DNA of 64,000 nucleotides from Spartobacteria bacterium UBA695. Its GTDB lineage: Bacteria > Verrucomicrobiota > Verrucomicrobiia > Chthoniobacterales > Chthoniobacteraceae. The stretch is taken from positions 124,001 to 188,000 of the forward strand of contig DBMP01000006.1 of assembly GCA_002298145.1 (NCBI GenBank). The letters are read 5' to 3'. Of the stretch, positions 35,456 to 44,405 are shown one piece after another (position 1 is the first letter of the stretch; every line of letters starts with the position of its first letter). Both the position numbers and the translations under genes were made by a program. Under the pieces are notes generated by a model, which searched no databases, was not told the DNA's origin, and saw only the letters and a list, made by a program, of their open reading frames with translations.

Positions 35456-36001
35456 ATGGAAACTTGGATGCTCCTTGGGATACCGCTGATCGTAGCAATC
35501 GTCGTGATTGCCATGATCAATTCGCTGATTGGCAAAAAGAACCAGGTCAATTTTGCGTTTGCCTCGATCGACGCCCAGCTTAAGAAGCGCTACGACTTGG
35601 TGCCGAACCTCGTTGCGGCTTGCGAGAAATACATGGGCTACGAGGAGAAGGTCCTAAAGGATCTAACGGAGACCCGCACAAAGATCCTCAACGGCGGCGA
35701 CGACGAGAAAGTCGCTCTCGAGGGCGTGCTATCAGCTCAACTACGGTCGGTTTTTGCGGTGGCCGAAAATTATCCACAGCTTAAGGCCGTCGATAACTTC
35801 GTAATTCTCGAACGGTCGCTGAATGAAGTGGAAGAGCAACTCGCCGCTTCGCGCCGGGCCTTCAACGCCGCAGTTACAGTTTACAATAATGCGGTTGAAA
35901 TGTTTCCCACAAATATCGTTGCGAGTTTGCTCGGGTACAAACTGAAAACGCTGTTTGAGATTCCCCCGGAAGAACGCCAACCGGTTAAAGTATGGAGATA
36001 G
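35456..36001 (+). CDS. lemA: LemA family protein
   Basis: A 181-residue protein with one N-terminal transmembrane helix (WMLLGIPLIVAIVVIAMINSL) and a cytoplasmic or periplasmic four-helix bundle. Family motifs are IDAQLKKRYDLVPNLVAAC, ALEGVLSAQLRSVFAVAENYPQLK (read as separate segments) and AFNAAVTVYNNAVEMFPTN. Function of LemA proteins is not settled. I chose the ATG at 35456 over a GTG at 35429 because it places the helix at the N-terminus. The gene overlaps the next one by 10 bases, so the two products are probably made and used together. Confidence 0.93.
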   Translation: METWMLLGIPLIVAIVVIAMINSLIGKKNQVNFAFASIDAQLKKRYDLVPNLVAACEKYMGYEEKVLKDLTETRTKILNGGDDEKVALEGVLSAQLRSVFAVAENYPQLKAVDNFVILERSLNEVEEQLAASRRAFNAAVTVYNNAVEMFPTNIVASLLGYKLKTLFEIPPEERQPVKVWR

Positions 36002-36924
36002 CGCCGGAAGTGCTGTCGGAAATCGCTCCGACGTTAAACTCCCTGGAGTCCGCAAGGAGAACCGCCTTCAAGCATATCGGGATGGGTCTTGGTGTGTTCG
36101 CCGCGGTGCTGGGATGTATGGCCCTCTACTCCCACGTGAACAGTGATTGGGTGCCGTTCTTCGCCTCGGCGGTTATCGGCGGGATTATCTTCGCTGTTTT
36201 TACGTCAAACGCGCTAAGGAGGGTAGAGAGTGCATTCAAAAGCCAAGTCATTCCGAAGATCTTACAGGCTATCGACAAGTCTCTGAGCTATGACCCAGCG
36301 ACATATATTGATGCAGATGAATTCACTCAATCCGGCTTGTTTAAGGAACCCGACCGGTATAGCGGAAAAGACTTTGTGGAGGGAAACATTGGCGAGACCT
36401 TAATCCGCTTCTCCCTGGTCGACGCAGAGGAAGAGTATGAGGAGGTAGTTCGCGACTCCGACGGCAAAATACGAACGGAGACTCGATACCGCACGATTTT
36501 TCGCGGACTGTTTTTCGTCGCAGACTTCAACAAGAATTTTAACGGGGAAACCCTGGTGAGGCCCACGACGGTGGTGAGTTTTTTCCGCAAGCTGTTTGGC
36601 AATTACGTCGCGCTCGAAGACCCGGAGTTTAATGAACAGTTCACCGTTACATCGACCGATCAAGTCGAGGCGAGGTACATCATGACGCCGTCGCTGATGG
36701 AAAAGTTCAAGGCTTTGAGGGCTCGCCTTGGTGAATTCCGCGCCTCCTTCTTTTCCAAAAACCTTTATCTGGCGGTGGATATGGAATTTGACAGTTTTGA
36801 GCCAAGCCTCACGGAATCATTTACCGCCAAGGATCAGCTCGAAAAGATCATGGGCCATCTGCTCTCGATCACGCGGATCGTTGAAGATCTCGGTTTGAAT
36901 CTCCGTATTTGGACAAAGGCGTAA
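35992..36924 (+). CDS. DUF3137 membrane protein, partner of LemA
   Basis: A 310-residue protein with two hydrophobic helices at residues ~25-70 (HIGMGLGVFAAVLGCMALYS, ASAVIGGIIFAVFTSNAL) and a soluble C-terminal domain of ~230 residues with FRGLFFVADFNKNFNGETLV and RYIMTPSLMEKFKALRARL, characteristic of DUF3137. The reading frame begins inside the end of lemA (10-base overlap), which suggests translational coupling. Function unknown. Its stop lies 4 bases from the recO stop on the opposite strand. Confidence 0.85.
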   Translation: MEIAPEVLSEIAPTLNSLESARRTAFKHIGMGLGVFAAVLGCMALYSHVNSDWVPFFASAVIGGIIFAVFTSNALRRVESAFKSQVIPKILQAIDKSLSYDPATYIDADEFTQSGLFKEPDRYSGKDFVEGNIGETLIRFSLVDAEEEYEEVVRDSDGKIRTETRYRTIFRGLFFVADFNKNFNGETLVRPTTVVSFFRKLFGNYVALEDPEFNEQFTVTSTDQVEARYIMTPSLMEKFKALRARLGEFRASFFSKNLYLAVDMEFDSFEPSLTESFTAKDQLEKIMGHLLSITRIVEDLGLNLRIWTKA

Positions 36925-36928
36925 CACA

Positions 36929-37456
36929 CTAACTCAGCTTCTCCAACAGCCGCCGCCGGGCTTCCGGCAGATGGTGGCTTACGGCCCAGATGGCGCTGGA
37001 GGCCTCTCCCTCACCCTGGATGCCGAGGAGCCGAGCGAGTTCGTTTTCAAAATGAAGCAGCGCACGGCGGTTCGGGGCCGCGCCCTCCAGGTAACGCAAA
37101 GCGCGCTGGAGCAAGTCGAAAAGCTCGGGCACGGGCGCTTCCAGCTCGGTCGTCATCTCGATCAACTCGATAAAATACGCGCCCAGCTCCACCCTGCCGT
37201 AGTCTTTGCGCAGCCCTTCGTGGGGATCGGTCAGCACGGCCTCCCGCAGCGTGTGGATTTCGCTTTTTTGGCTTCGCACAAATGAAATCTCGGTTTCGAA
37301 AAAGAGATCGAGCACGCCCGCAAATGAGCTCTTTGGCCCGCGAGCGCCACGGGCCATGGTCTTGAGCTTGCCGAAGTCGCGGGTCAGCCAGCTCACAATG
37401 AGACTGGTTTCCGAAAACTTCGTCCGCCGAAGCAGAATGGCAGCGGTGGTTTCCAT
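36929..37456 (-). CDS. recO: Short RecO-like DNA repair protein
   Basis: RecO helps load RecA at gaps together with RecR. The N-terminal OB fold is clear (AAILLRRTKFSETSLIVSWL, GKLKTMARGARGPKSSFAG). A helical part with YFIELIEMTTELEAP follows. At 175 residues it is shorter than the usual ~240 and shows no cysteine zinc-finger motif, as the C-terminal third is missing or reduced. No frameshifted remainder is evident, because a plus-strand gene ends 4 bases away. It is probably a naturally short version, as the N-terminal domain is well preserved. Confidence 0.85.
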   Translation of the reverse strand: METTAAILLRRTKFSETSLIVSWLTRDFGKLKTMARGARGPKSSFAGVLDLFFETEISFVRSQKSEIHTLREAVLTDPHEGLRKDYGRVELGAYFIELIEMTTELEAPVPELFDLLQRALRYLEGAAPNRRALLHFENELARLLGIQGEGEASSAIWAVSHHLPEARRRLLEKLS

Positions 37457-37511
37457 TGGCGCGGAATTTTATCCACAGATTGCCCCAATTAGCCCAGATT
37501 AAAGCGACACC

Positions 37512-38354
37512 GTGCCCGATTTACCCTACCGGGGCCGTCTGGCCCCCTCGCCCACCGGCTATCTGCACCTTGGCCACGCCCGGACCTTCTGGACGGCGCG
37601 GCAGCGTGCCCTCGCGGCGGGAGGCCAGCTGATCTTGCGCGTGGAGGATATCGACACCGCGCGCTGCAAACCGGCATTCACGGCAGCGCTCTACGAGGAT
37701 CTGCGCTGGTTCGGCTTCGCGTGGGAGGAAGGGCCGGACCTCGGCGGTCCCTGCGCACCGTATCTGCAAAGCGAGCGACGCTCCCTCCACCTGGCCGCTC
37801 TGGAACGGCTCCGCGCGGGCGGTTTCATCTATCCCTGCCGCTGTTCCCGGCGCGACGTAGTGCTCGCCGCGGGCGCCCCCCACCCGGGCGAGGAGGAGCC
37901 GCTCTACCCGGGCACCTGCCGCCCCGCCCAACCGGGTTTGGTCGCGCCGCCAGATATGTCCGGCGTCCACTGGCGCTTCCGCGTCCCCCCGGGCGAGCGG
38001 ATCTCCTTCATCGACGGCGCGCTGGGCGAACAAAGCGCCGTGGCAGGCGTGGACTTCGGCGATTTCGTAGTATGGCGGCGCGACGGCGTACCCGCCTACC
38101 AACTGGCCGTCACCGTGGACGATGCCGCCATGGGCATCACCGAGGTGGTACGAGGCGAGGACCTCCTGCTCTCCACCTTCCGCCAGCTGCTCCTCTACCG
38201 GGCGCTGGGCGCGGAGGCCCCCCGGTTTTACCACACACCGCTCGTCAACGACCCGGCCACGGGCATGCGGCTGGCCAAGCGCCACGCGGCTCTGAGCCTG
38301 CGCCAGCTTCGCGAGAACGGAGCCGACCCGGCGGAGTTGCGCCGGGGGTGGTAG
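37512..38354 (+). CDS. gluQ: Glutamyl-queuosine tRNA(Asp) synthetase
   Basis: Attaches glutamate to the queuosine base in the anticodon of tRNA-Asp. A 280-residue protein equal to the catalytic half of glutamyl-tRNA synthetase with no anticodon-binding domain. It has the HIGH-type motif (APSPTGYLHLGHARTF), IDTARCKP, a zinc site spread over YPCRCSRRD and YPGTCRP, and a KMSKS-like loop reading LAKRHAALSL. The start is GTG with no ribosome binding site. Two other genes of the queuosine pathway, queE and queG, are found in the next 9 kb. Confidence 0.95.
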   Translation: MPDLPYRGRLAPSPTGYLHLGHARTFWTARQRALAAGGQLILRVEDIDTARCKPAFTAALYEDLRWFGFAWEEGPDLGGPCAPYLQSERRSLHLAALERLRAGGFIYPCRCSRRDVVLAAGAPHPGEEEPLYPGTCRPAQPGLVAPPDMSGVHWRFRVPPGERISFIDGALGEQSAVAGVDFGDFVVWRRDGVPAYQLAVTVDDAAMGITEVVRGEDLLLSTFRQLLLYRALGAEAPRFYHTPLVNDPATGMRLAKRHAALSLRQLRENGADPAELRRGW

Positions 38355-38375
38355 GAGACTTCGCCGTCGTCAGGC

Positions 38376-39680
38376 CTAGAGCCCCGTGGGCACGGCCTTC
38401 AGACGGTCCTCCCAGCGGGTCAGCAGATGGACCACCACATTGGTACCGAACTTGTACGAGTCAACCACCCGGGGAAGCTCCAACCCCCGGAAGTAAACAT
38501 CCACGCGCTGGTACATATACAGATCCGAGTACTTCAGATCGCTGCTGCGTTCCACGCGCGTCGTGTCGATCTTCATCTGGTCGTCCAACGCCAGTTTCCA
38601 CATGTCGCCGTAGTCGTTGGGCGTGTAAATGATGGCCACTTCGCCGCCGAAGCGCAGCGCGTAGACCGACTCCTTGTAACTGTTCACCCCGGAGGGCGGA
38701 AGCTTGACCTCCGCATAGTAGGGGTTCTTGGTAAAAAGCGGGTAATCGGGTTTCAGAACTTCCCAGTCCTTATCCACGTCGGGGATCACGCGGCGCATCT
38801 CCCGGCGGAAGGCCAGGTCAAAGCGGGAGCGCAGCCCGGGCAGCGAGCTATCGCCCCAAATGCAGCCGCCGGATTGCACGTAGCGCTGGAGGCTCTCCAC
38901 TTCCTTGTCGGTCAGGACGAAATCGCGGTGGCCGGTGAAGAAGATGAACGGCGGTTTTTTTACAGCAATCTCTTCATCGAACTTGGAAAGATCGAGCGGC
39001 ACCGCCTCGGAACCGGCCTTGATTTTCCCCTTGGAGAACTTCTGGATGAAGCTGATCAGGTTGGGCAGGCTGCCCTTGACGATCTGGCCATCTTTGATCG
39101 TGTTGGTGGAAGCCCAGTCGCCCCCGGCATACTTCGCCAGGTAGGCGGTGAACTCAAACTCGCGGTCTTTGATCGACCCCGTACCGTTCCACCGGCTCCC
39201 CCCCTTGGTTCCCTTGGCCCATCCCCCGGTAAAGGCAGCAATGCGCTTAGCCTGATCGGCAGAAAGCGTCTGGGAGCCACGCGCAATCTGCGGCGTCGAG
39301 GCCGGGGCTTTGGCCGCCTCGGCCGGCATCACAGGAGCCGCGGGCACCATCGTGGGTAGTTGAAAGCTTTGCACCGTCGGGTTCGCCGCCACGATGGCGT
39401 CGAGCGTAGCCGTATTCTTGGCGCTGGGGATGTCCGTGGAGACCTGCTGCGTGGTCGGCGGAGGCGGTGTATTAATCGTGGGATCAGCCCCGACAAAACC
39501 GCCACCCTCATCGCCCGAAACAAAATCCGGGGGCTCCGGCAAGTGGTTCATCAGGACGGCTGTCCCGGAGACCATCACCAAGACGGCATGAAATAGAGCC
39601 GAAATGGCAAAGAAACGGGAATTGAAGAGCCGTTTTTTGAGATTCCCAAGAGGATTGCTTTTTTGGGGGGAGGAATTCAT
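38376..39680 (-). CDS. DUF4159 protein with TonB-like N-terminus
   Basis: A 434-residue membrane-anchored protein of unknown function. A basic N-terminus leads to one transmembrane helix (FFAISALFHAVLVMVSGTAVL), then a Pro/Thr/Ala-rich linker (residues ~60-135), an arrangement typical of TonB-like periplasmic spanning proteins. The C-terminal half (residues ~170-430) is the DUF4159 domain, with PPFIFFTGHRDFVLTDKEVE, YVQSGGCIWGDSS and AIIYTPNDYGDMWK, a fold thought to relate to class I glutamine amidotransferase-like domains. The start is directly preceded by seven C and a T instead of a Shine-Dalgarno site. Confidence 0.8.
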   Translation of the reverse strand: MNSSPQKSNPLGNLKKRLFNSRFFAISALFHAVLVMVSGTAVLMNHLPEPPDFVSGDEGGGFVGADPTINTPPPPTTQQVSTDIPSAKNTATLDAIVAANPTVQSFQLPTMVPAAPVMPAEAAKAPASTPQIARGSQTLSADQAKRIAAFTGGWAKGTKGGSRWNGTGSIKDREFEFTAYLAKYAGGDWASTNTIKDGQIVKGSLPNLISFIQKFSKGKIKAGSEAVPLDLSKFDEEIAVKKPPFIFFTGHRDFVLTDKEVESLQRYVQSGGCIWGDSSLPGLRSRFDLAFRREMRRVIPDVDKDWEVLKPDYPLFTKNPYYAEVKLPPSGVNSYKESVYALRFGGEVAIIYTPNDYGDMWKLALDDQMKIDTTRVERSSDLKYSDLYMYQRVDVYFRGLELPRVVDSYKFGTNVVVHLLTRWEDRLKAVPTGL

Positions 39681-39817
39681 AGGGGGGGACCGCCTGCAAT
39701 TGTTTAGCGCGGGAGATCATTCTTTGCCAGTCCTTTTGCCACAAAGCCCGCTCTTATTTGCATCCCAAGCGCCACCGGATTGACTTTCCCCGGCCGATCC
39801 CTATTGTTGGACGTTCC

Positions 39818-40834
39818 GTGAAACACCTGCCGAGGCCTGATTTGAAGGCCAAAAACATCCCGAAGGAAATCCAAGCCGCCTTCAAACTCATCGCCGATCC
39901 GCTTGACAGTGTGGAAGAGAGGATCAGGGCCCAAGCCCGTGCGTTTGACCCCGCTGTGGAAAGTTATGTCGCCTATGCCTGTGAATCGACCGGCAAACGG
40001 CTTCGCCCCGCGCTCACCTTGCTTTCCGCCGGGGCCACGGGCGGCATCCAGCAAGGTCACATCGACCTCGCGGTGATCATGGAGCTCATCCACGCCGCGA
40101 CGCTTGTTCACGACGACATCATCGACGGCGCGGACCTCCGCCGCAGCCAGCCCACGGCCAACGCCAAGTGGGGCAGCGCGCTAAGCGTACTCCTGGGAGA
40201 CTGCATGTTTGCCCATGCGCTCAAGCTTTCCACGCATTTTGAGGACAGCGAAATGGCCCGCAAGATCGCCAACGCCACGGCCGAAGTCTGCTCGGGCGAG
40301 ATCATGCAGACCCAGCGCCGCTTCGACCTGGAGCTAACAATCCCAGAGTATTTCCGGATCATTGAAATGAAAACGGCGGCGCTTTTTGCCACCTCCACCG
40401 AGCTCGGCGCGCGCCTCAACGGCAGCCCGGAGCCAACGATAACGGCGCTGCAAGCCTACGGCCTGAAACTCGGCGCAGCCTACCAGATTTACGACGACTG
40501 CCTCGACATCGCAGGAGACGAATCCAAGGCGGGCAAAACCCTGGGAAGCGACCTGCGCAAAGGCAAGCTGACGCTGCCAGTCCTGCTGCTCCTCGACCAC
40601 GCCACAGAGGCCGGACGGGCGCGATGGAAACAGGCAATCCGCGAAGGCAACGAAACGGAAGCCCTCATCGAGGAAACCCGGAGCACCGGGGCTCTTTCAG
40701 AGACGATCAGCACGGCCCGCCGTCTGATCGGCGAAGCCGTCGAGGGCCTCTCGATCCTGGAAAAGTCCCCCTACCGCACGGGTCTTGAGGATCTCTGCCG
40801 CTCCGTGGACCGGCTCCTGAAGCAGTTCGCGTAA
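39818..40834 (+). CDS. Long-chain polyprenyl diphosphate synthase
   Basis: Condenses isopentenyl diphosphate onto an allylic primer, giving the side chain of menaquinone or ubiquinone. 338 residues from a GTG at 39818; a TTG at 39758 is an alternative. The first Asp-rich motif is LVHDDIIDGADLRR, the second IYDDCLDIAGDESKAGK, and GKRLRPALTLLS and KGKLTLPVLLLLDH are also conserved. Product chain length cannot be fixed from sequence, but the protein resembles the octaprenyl/heptaprenyl (IspB/HepT) group. Confidence 0.92.
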   Translation: MKHLPRPDLKAKNIPKEIQAAFKLIADPLDSVEERIRAQARAFDPAVESYVAYACESTGKRLRPALTLLSAGATGGIQQGHIDLAVIMELIHAATLVHDDIIDGADLRRSQPTANAKWGSALSVLLGDCMFAHALKLSTHFEDSEMARKIANATAEVCSGEIMQTQRRFDLELTIPEYFRIIEMKTAALFATSTELGARLNGSPEPTITALQAYGLKLGAAYQIYDDCLDIAGDESKAGKTLGSDLRKGKLTLPVLLLLDHATEAGRARWKQAIREGNETEALIEETRSTGALSETISTARRLIGEAVEGLSILEKSPYRTGLEDLCRSVDRLLKQFA

Positions 40835-40847
40835 AAGAAGGGAATTA

Positions 40848-41501
40848 TCAAACCCCGCGCTCAGCCGGGTCCCAGATGAATTTGTGCATCTGGAGCTGGA
40901 AGCGCACCGGTAGCTTGTCCTCTAGAATCCACGCCACGATCTCCGCCGGGGCGATCCGGCCGAAGACCGGGGAGAAAAGCACGGCGTTCACCCGGCAGTT
41001 CAGATTCTCGCGGCGTACCTGCTCGCGCGCCCATTCGTAATCCTCGCGCGAGCCGATCACGATTTTCACCTCATCGCGCCGAGTCAGCACCCCGAGGTTC
41101 GGCCCGAAATTCCGGGCGCACTCCCCGCTTCCCGGGGCCTTCAGGTCCATGATGCGGTGAACGCGCGGATCGACGCCGGAAATATCGCGCGCACCGTTGG
41201 TCTCCAGGAGCACCGTTTTCCCGGCATCACAGAGGGCGCTCATCAGCGGGAGCGCGGCCGGTTGCAGGAGCGGCTCGCCGCCCGTCACCTCCACCAGCGG
41301 GCAATCAAACCCGAGCACCGCCTCCACCACCTCGTGCAGCCCCATGCGGCGGCCTTCCGTAAAGGCATACGCCGTGTCGCAATAGGAACAGCGGAGGTCG
41401 CACGCCGTCAGCCGCACAAAGACGCACGGCAGCCCGGCCCAGGTGCTCTCCCCCTGGATCGACAAGAAAATTTCGTTCACATTCAGGGTTGGCAGCTGCA
41501 T
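40848..41501 (-). CDS. queE: 7-carboxy-7-deazaguanine synthase (radical SAM)
   Basis: Converts 6-carboxy-tetrahydropterin to 7-carboxy-7-deazaguanine in the preQ0/queuosine pathway. 217 residues. The N-terminal NEIFLSIQGESTWAGLPCVF and the cluster motif CDLRCSYCDTAYAF are diagnostic of QueE, as are VEVTGGEPLLQ and VLLETNG. I chose the ATG at 41501, which has a GGAG close by and matches the family N-terminus; a longer frame reaches across the carA start. It converges with the polyprenyl synthase gene (13-base gap) and is divergent from carA. Confidence 0.95.
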   Translation of the reverse strand: MQLPTLNVNEIFLSIQGESTWAGLPCVFVRLTACDLRCSYCDTAYAFTEGRRMGLHEVVEAVLGFDCPLVEVTGGEPLLQPAALPLMSALCDAGKTVLLETNGARDISGVDPRVHRIMDLKAPGSGECARNFGPNLGVLTRRDEVKIVIGSREDYEWAREQVRRENLNCRVNAVLFSPVFGRIAPAEIVAWILEDKLPVRFQLQMHKFIWDPAERGV

Positions 41502-41587
41502 CGCTCCATATTTCCGGCAAAAAATATCATAATACAAAAGAATTTTCCGCTTTTCGGGTTGGCCTCCAGCGCGTAACTTGCCCCCCA

Positions 41588-42760
41588 ATGCGTGCAATTT
41601 TGGCTTTAGAAGATGGCCGGTTCTTTGAGGGAGAGTCGTTCGGGGCAACCGGAACGACCCTTGGTGAAGTCGTTTTCAACACCTCAATGACTGGTTACCA
41701 AGAAGTGCTCACCGACCCCTCCTACCGGGGTCAGATGGTGGCGATGACCTATCCCCTTATCGGCAACTACGGCATCACCCCCGTCGATGATGAGAGCTCC
41801 CAGCCGCATGTCCGTGGCTTCATCATCGAAGAGCTCAGCCCCCTTACCAGCAGCTGGCGCTCCCAGATTAGCCTGGGCGAATACCTCTCCAAGTGGAACA
41901 TCCCCGGCATCCAGGGCATCGACACCCGGGCCCTCACCCGCCATCTCCGGGAAAAAGGCGCCATGAAGTGCTGCCTGTCCACCGATCCCGCAGTCTCCAA
42001 CGACAAAGCCGTCGAGCTGGCCCAGAGCGGCTCCGGCGTCACCGGCATGGACTTCGTTCGCGAAGTCACCACCGCCCAGCCCTTCTCCTGGGACCCGGCG
42101 GAAAAGCTCTCCCGTAAGTGGACCATCGTAAAAGGCGACGGCACCGGCATCATTCGCGAGGCCGACGGCGAAATTTACGAAGCGCTCCAGCCCGTGCGCC
42201 ACAAAGTCGTGGCCTATGACTTTGGCATCAAGCTCAACATCCTGCGCCAGCTCCGGCAGGCCGGGTTCCAGGTCACCGTCGTCCCCGCCGCCACCTCGGC
42301 CGCAGAAGTCCTGGCGCTCAACCCGGACGGCATTTTCCTCTCCAACGGCCCCGGAGACCCCGCCGCGCTCGATTACATCCACACGATCGTCAAAGACCTC
42401 ATGGGCCGCAAACCGATCTTCGGCATCTGCCTCGGCCACCAGGTCCTCACGTACGCCGTGGGCGGCAAGACCTTTAAGCTGAAATTCGGCCATCACGGCG
42501 GCAACCAGCCGGTGAAAGACCTGGAGACGGGCAAAGTAGCCATCACGTCGCAGAACCACAACTACGCGACCGATCCCGACACCCTCCCCTCCAACGTAAA
42601 AGTCACCCACGTCAACCTCAACGACGGCACCGTCGAGGGGCTGCGCCACCTGGAAATGCCCATCTTCAGCGTCCAGTACCACCCCGAGGCAGCGCCCGGG
42701 CCGCACGACGCCAATTACTTTTTCGACGAGTTCAGCAAACTCATTGAAGAAAGCCGTTAA
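41588..42760 (+). CDS. carA: Carbamoyl phosphate synthase small subunit (glutamine amidotransferase)
   Basis: Hydrolyses glutamine and passes ammonia to CarB for carbamoyl phosphate, feeding arginine and pyrimidine synthesis. 390 residues. The N-terminal CarA domain starts at MRAILALEDGRFFEGESFG. The class I amidotransferase domain has ICLGHQ (nucleophile Cys) and SVQYHPEAAPGPHD (His and Glu). The start ATG is directly preceded by CCCCCCA, not by a ribosome binding site. carB is not in this window. The next gene, 30 bases downstream, encodes an FHA-domain protein and probably shares the transcript. Confidence 0.97.
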   Translation: MRAILALEDGRFFEGESFGATGTTLGEVVFNTSMTGYQEVLTDPSYRGQMVAMTYPLIGNYGITPVDDESSQPHVRGFIIEELSPLTSSWRSQISLGEYLSKWNIPGIQGIDTRALTRHLREKGAMKCCLSTDPAVSNDKAVELAQSGSGVTGMDFVREVTTAQPFSWDPAEKLSRKWTIVKGDGTGIIREADGEIYEALQPVRHKVVAYDFGIKLNILRQLRQAGFQVTVVPAATSAAEVLALNPDGIFLSNGPGDPAALDYIHTIVKDLMGRKPIFGICLGHQVLTYAVGGKTFKLKFGHHGGNQPVKDLETGKVAITSQNHNYATDPDTLPSNVKVTHVNLNDGTVEGLRHLEMPIFSVQYHPEAAPGPHDANYFFDEFSKLIEESR

Positions 42761-42790
42761 CCTTGATATAAACCGAGAGGTCCACCCCCC

Positions 42791-43288
42791 ATGTCGAAAC
42801 TCGTTATTTTTCTGCCGGATGTCGGCGAAGTCGTTCACGAGCTCACGGAAGCGCAAGTATCCGTCGGCCGCACTGAAGAAAACACCATCTACATCGACGA
42901 CCCCAGCGTCTCGGTGCACCATGCCGAATTTGTATTAAACGGCGGCAAATACCAGCTGCGCGACCTCGGCTCCACCAACGGCATCCGGGTCAACGGCAAA
43001 CCGGTCTCCGAAGCGCTGCTTACCCCGGGCGACCGGGTACGTTTCGGCAGCGTGGAAGGCGTTTTCGAGCCCGATGCCTCCAAGCATAACGAGCCCCTCC
43101 CCGCGCAGGAAGCCGTCCCGGCAGCCCAGAGCCAGCGGCCCAGCAATTTCGGCAACTCGTCGCCCTTCAAGCGCAAAACCGTCCAGAAGGCCCCGGCCAA
43201 GACAGCAGCGCTCGCCGTCGCTGGCGTCGCCCTGCTCTCCTTCGCGGCCTCTTTGGCCTTCGTTTTCCTGATCAAAACCCCGCTCTAG
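42791..43288 (+). CDS. FHA-domain protein with C-terminal membrane anchor
   Basis: A 165-residue protein. Residues ~15-95 form a forkhead-associated domain, which binds phosphothreonine peptides: SVGRTEENTIYIDDPSVSVH and LRDLGSTNGIRVNG are the two conserved loops. A polar linker (residues ~100-135) leads to a C-terminal helix (LAVAGVALLSFAASLAFVFL), so the domain would sit on the cytoplasmic face of the membrane. The partner kinase is not apparent in this window. A terminator follows 21 bases later. Confidence 0.88.
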   Translation: MSKLVIFLPDVGEVVHELTEAQVSVGRTEENTIYIDDPSVSVHHAEFVLNGGKYQLRDLGSTNGIRVNGKPVSEALLTPGDRVRFGSVEGVFEPDASKHNEPLPAQEAVPAAQSQRPSNFGNSSPFKRKTVQKAPAKTAALAVAGVALLSFAASLAFVFLIKTPL

Positions 43289-43309
43289 GGTAATTATTTC
43301 CATCATCTC

Positions 43310-43348
43310 AAAAAGGGAGCCGCCTTTCCGAAGTCGGCTCCCTTTTTT
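43310..43348 (+). terminator. Rho-independent terminator after carA-FHA
   Basis: Stem AAAAAGGGAGCCG (43310-43322) with CGGCTCCCTTTTT and a T-run of six; loop of 12 bases. The A-run on the other side makes it potentially bidirectional. Confidence 0.92.
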
Positions 43349-43392
43349 ATTTCCGCCCCTGGGGAAAGAGGAATGAAATTCCATTTGACCCG

Positions 43393-43421
43393 TTGACAAC
43401 CAGGGTGGTTTCTGATCTATT
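43393..43421 (+). promoter_or_regulatory. Candidate sigma-70 promoter upstream of yebC
   Basis: A consensus TTGACA at 43393 is followed after 17 bases by TCTATT at 43416 (or TATTGT with 19-base spacing). This leaves a leader of about 140 bases before the yebC start. Confidence 0.45.
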
Positions 43422-43564
43422 GTTCCCAACTTCGCGTTCTCTTTGGCCACTTCCTTGGCCAATACCTCCTTCGCAGCAGCGGTAAAAGAGGTTTACCGCA
43501 ACCCTCCGAGTGACTGCGGCGGTACGTGGTAATGCTACGGCGCGTCGTTTTGTTTCCCTACCCT

Positions 43565-44329
43565 ATGTCGGGTCATAATAAATGGTCTAAAGTCAAGCGT
43601 CTCAAAGGCGCCCTCGATGCAAAGCGCGGCAATTTGTTTTCCAAATTCTCTCGGGAAATCACCATGGCCGCACGCATGGGCGGCAGAGATATGAACACGA
43701 ATTTCCGGCTTCGCGGCGCGGTCCAGGCGGCTCGCGCCCAGAATATGCCAGGGGATACGATTGACCGGGCCATCAAAAAAGGAACCGGCGAGCTGGAGAG
43801 CCAGGCCATTGAAGAACTGGTCTACGAAGGCTACGCCCCGGGCGGCGTGGCGGTGCTCCTTGAAGCAATGACCGACAACCGGAACCGGACGGCAGCGAAC
43901 TTGCGTGAAATTTTCTCCAAATTTCACGGAAACCTCGCCACCAGCGGCTCAGTAGCCTACATGTTCCACAAAAAAGGGCAGATCGGCGTACCGATGGGAG
44001 GGAAAGTGAACCCGTCCGACGAAGACCGCCTCCTCGAACTGGCTTTGGAGGCCGAAGCTGAAGAATTTTCCAACGAAGGGGATTCATTCCTCGTTACCAC
44101 CGCGCCCGACCGGCTCTATGCCGTCGGCGAAGCGCTCCGAAAAGCGGAGGTCCCGGTTGATAGCATGAAACTGACCTACATCCCCGAAACCACAGTCTCG
44201 GTGGCCGATGAAAAAGTCGCCTCGCAGGTGATCCATCTTTGCGATGCGTTGGATGAATGCGACGACGTCCAGGCCGTCCACGCGAATTTTGACATTCCCG
44301 AAGAGGTATTAAACAGACTCTCGGAATAA
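43565..44329 (+). CDS. yebC: YebC/PmpR family (TACO1-like) regulatory or translation protein
   Basis: A 254-residue protein of the universal YebC family, described as transcriptional regulators and, more recently, as ribosome-associated factors that ease proline-rich translation. The N-terminal signature SGHNKWSKVKRLKGALDAKR is unmistakable, as are KFSREITMAARMGG, PGDTIDRAIKKGTG and YEGYAPGGVAVLLEAMTDNR. I use the ATG at 43565 because it gives the family N-terminus. It is preceded by a pyrimidine-rich stretch. The many proline-rich proteins encoded nearby fit a translation role, but that is inference. Confidence 0.95.
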   Translation: MSGHNKWSKVKRLKGALDAKRGNLFSKFSREITMAARMGGRDMNTNFRLRGAVQAARAQNMPGDTIDRAIKKGTGELESQAIEELVYEGYAPGGVAVLLEAMTDNRNRTAANLREIFSKFHGNLATSGSVAYMFHKKGQIGVPMGGKVNPSDEDRLLELALEAEAEEFSNEGDSFLVTTAPDRLYAVGEALRKAEVPVDSMKLTYIPETTVSVADEKVASQVIHLCDALDECDDVQAVHANFDIPEEVLNRLSE

Positions 44330-44405
44330 GGAAACCCTAACACTTTTTTCAGAAAGAAGCTGGGAGCCGCCCCAACATAAGCGGTCATACCCAGGATTTA
44401 GTTGT

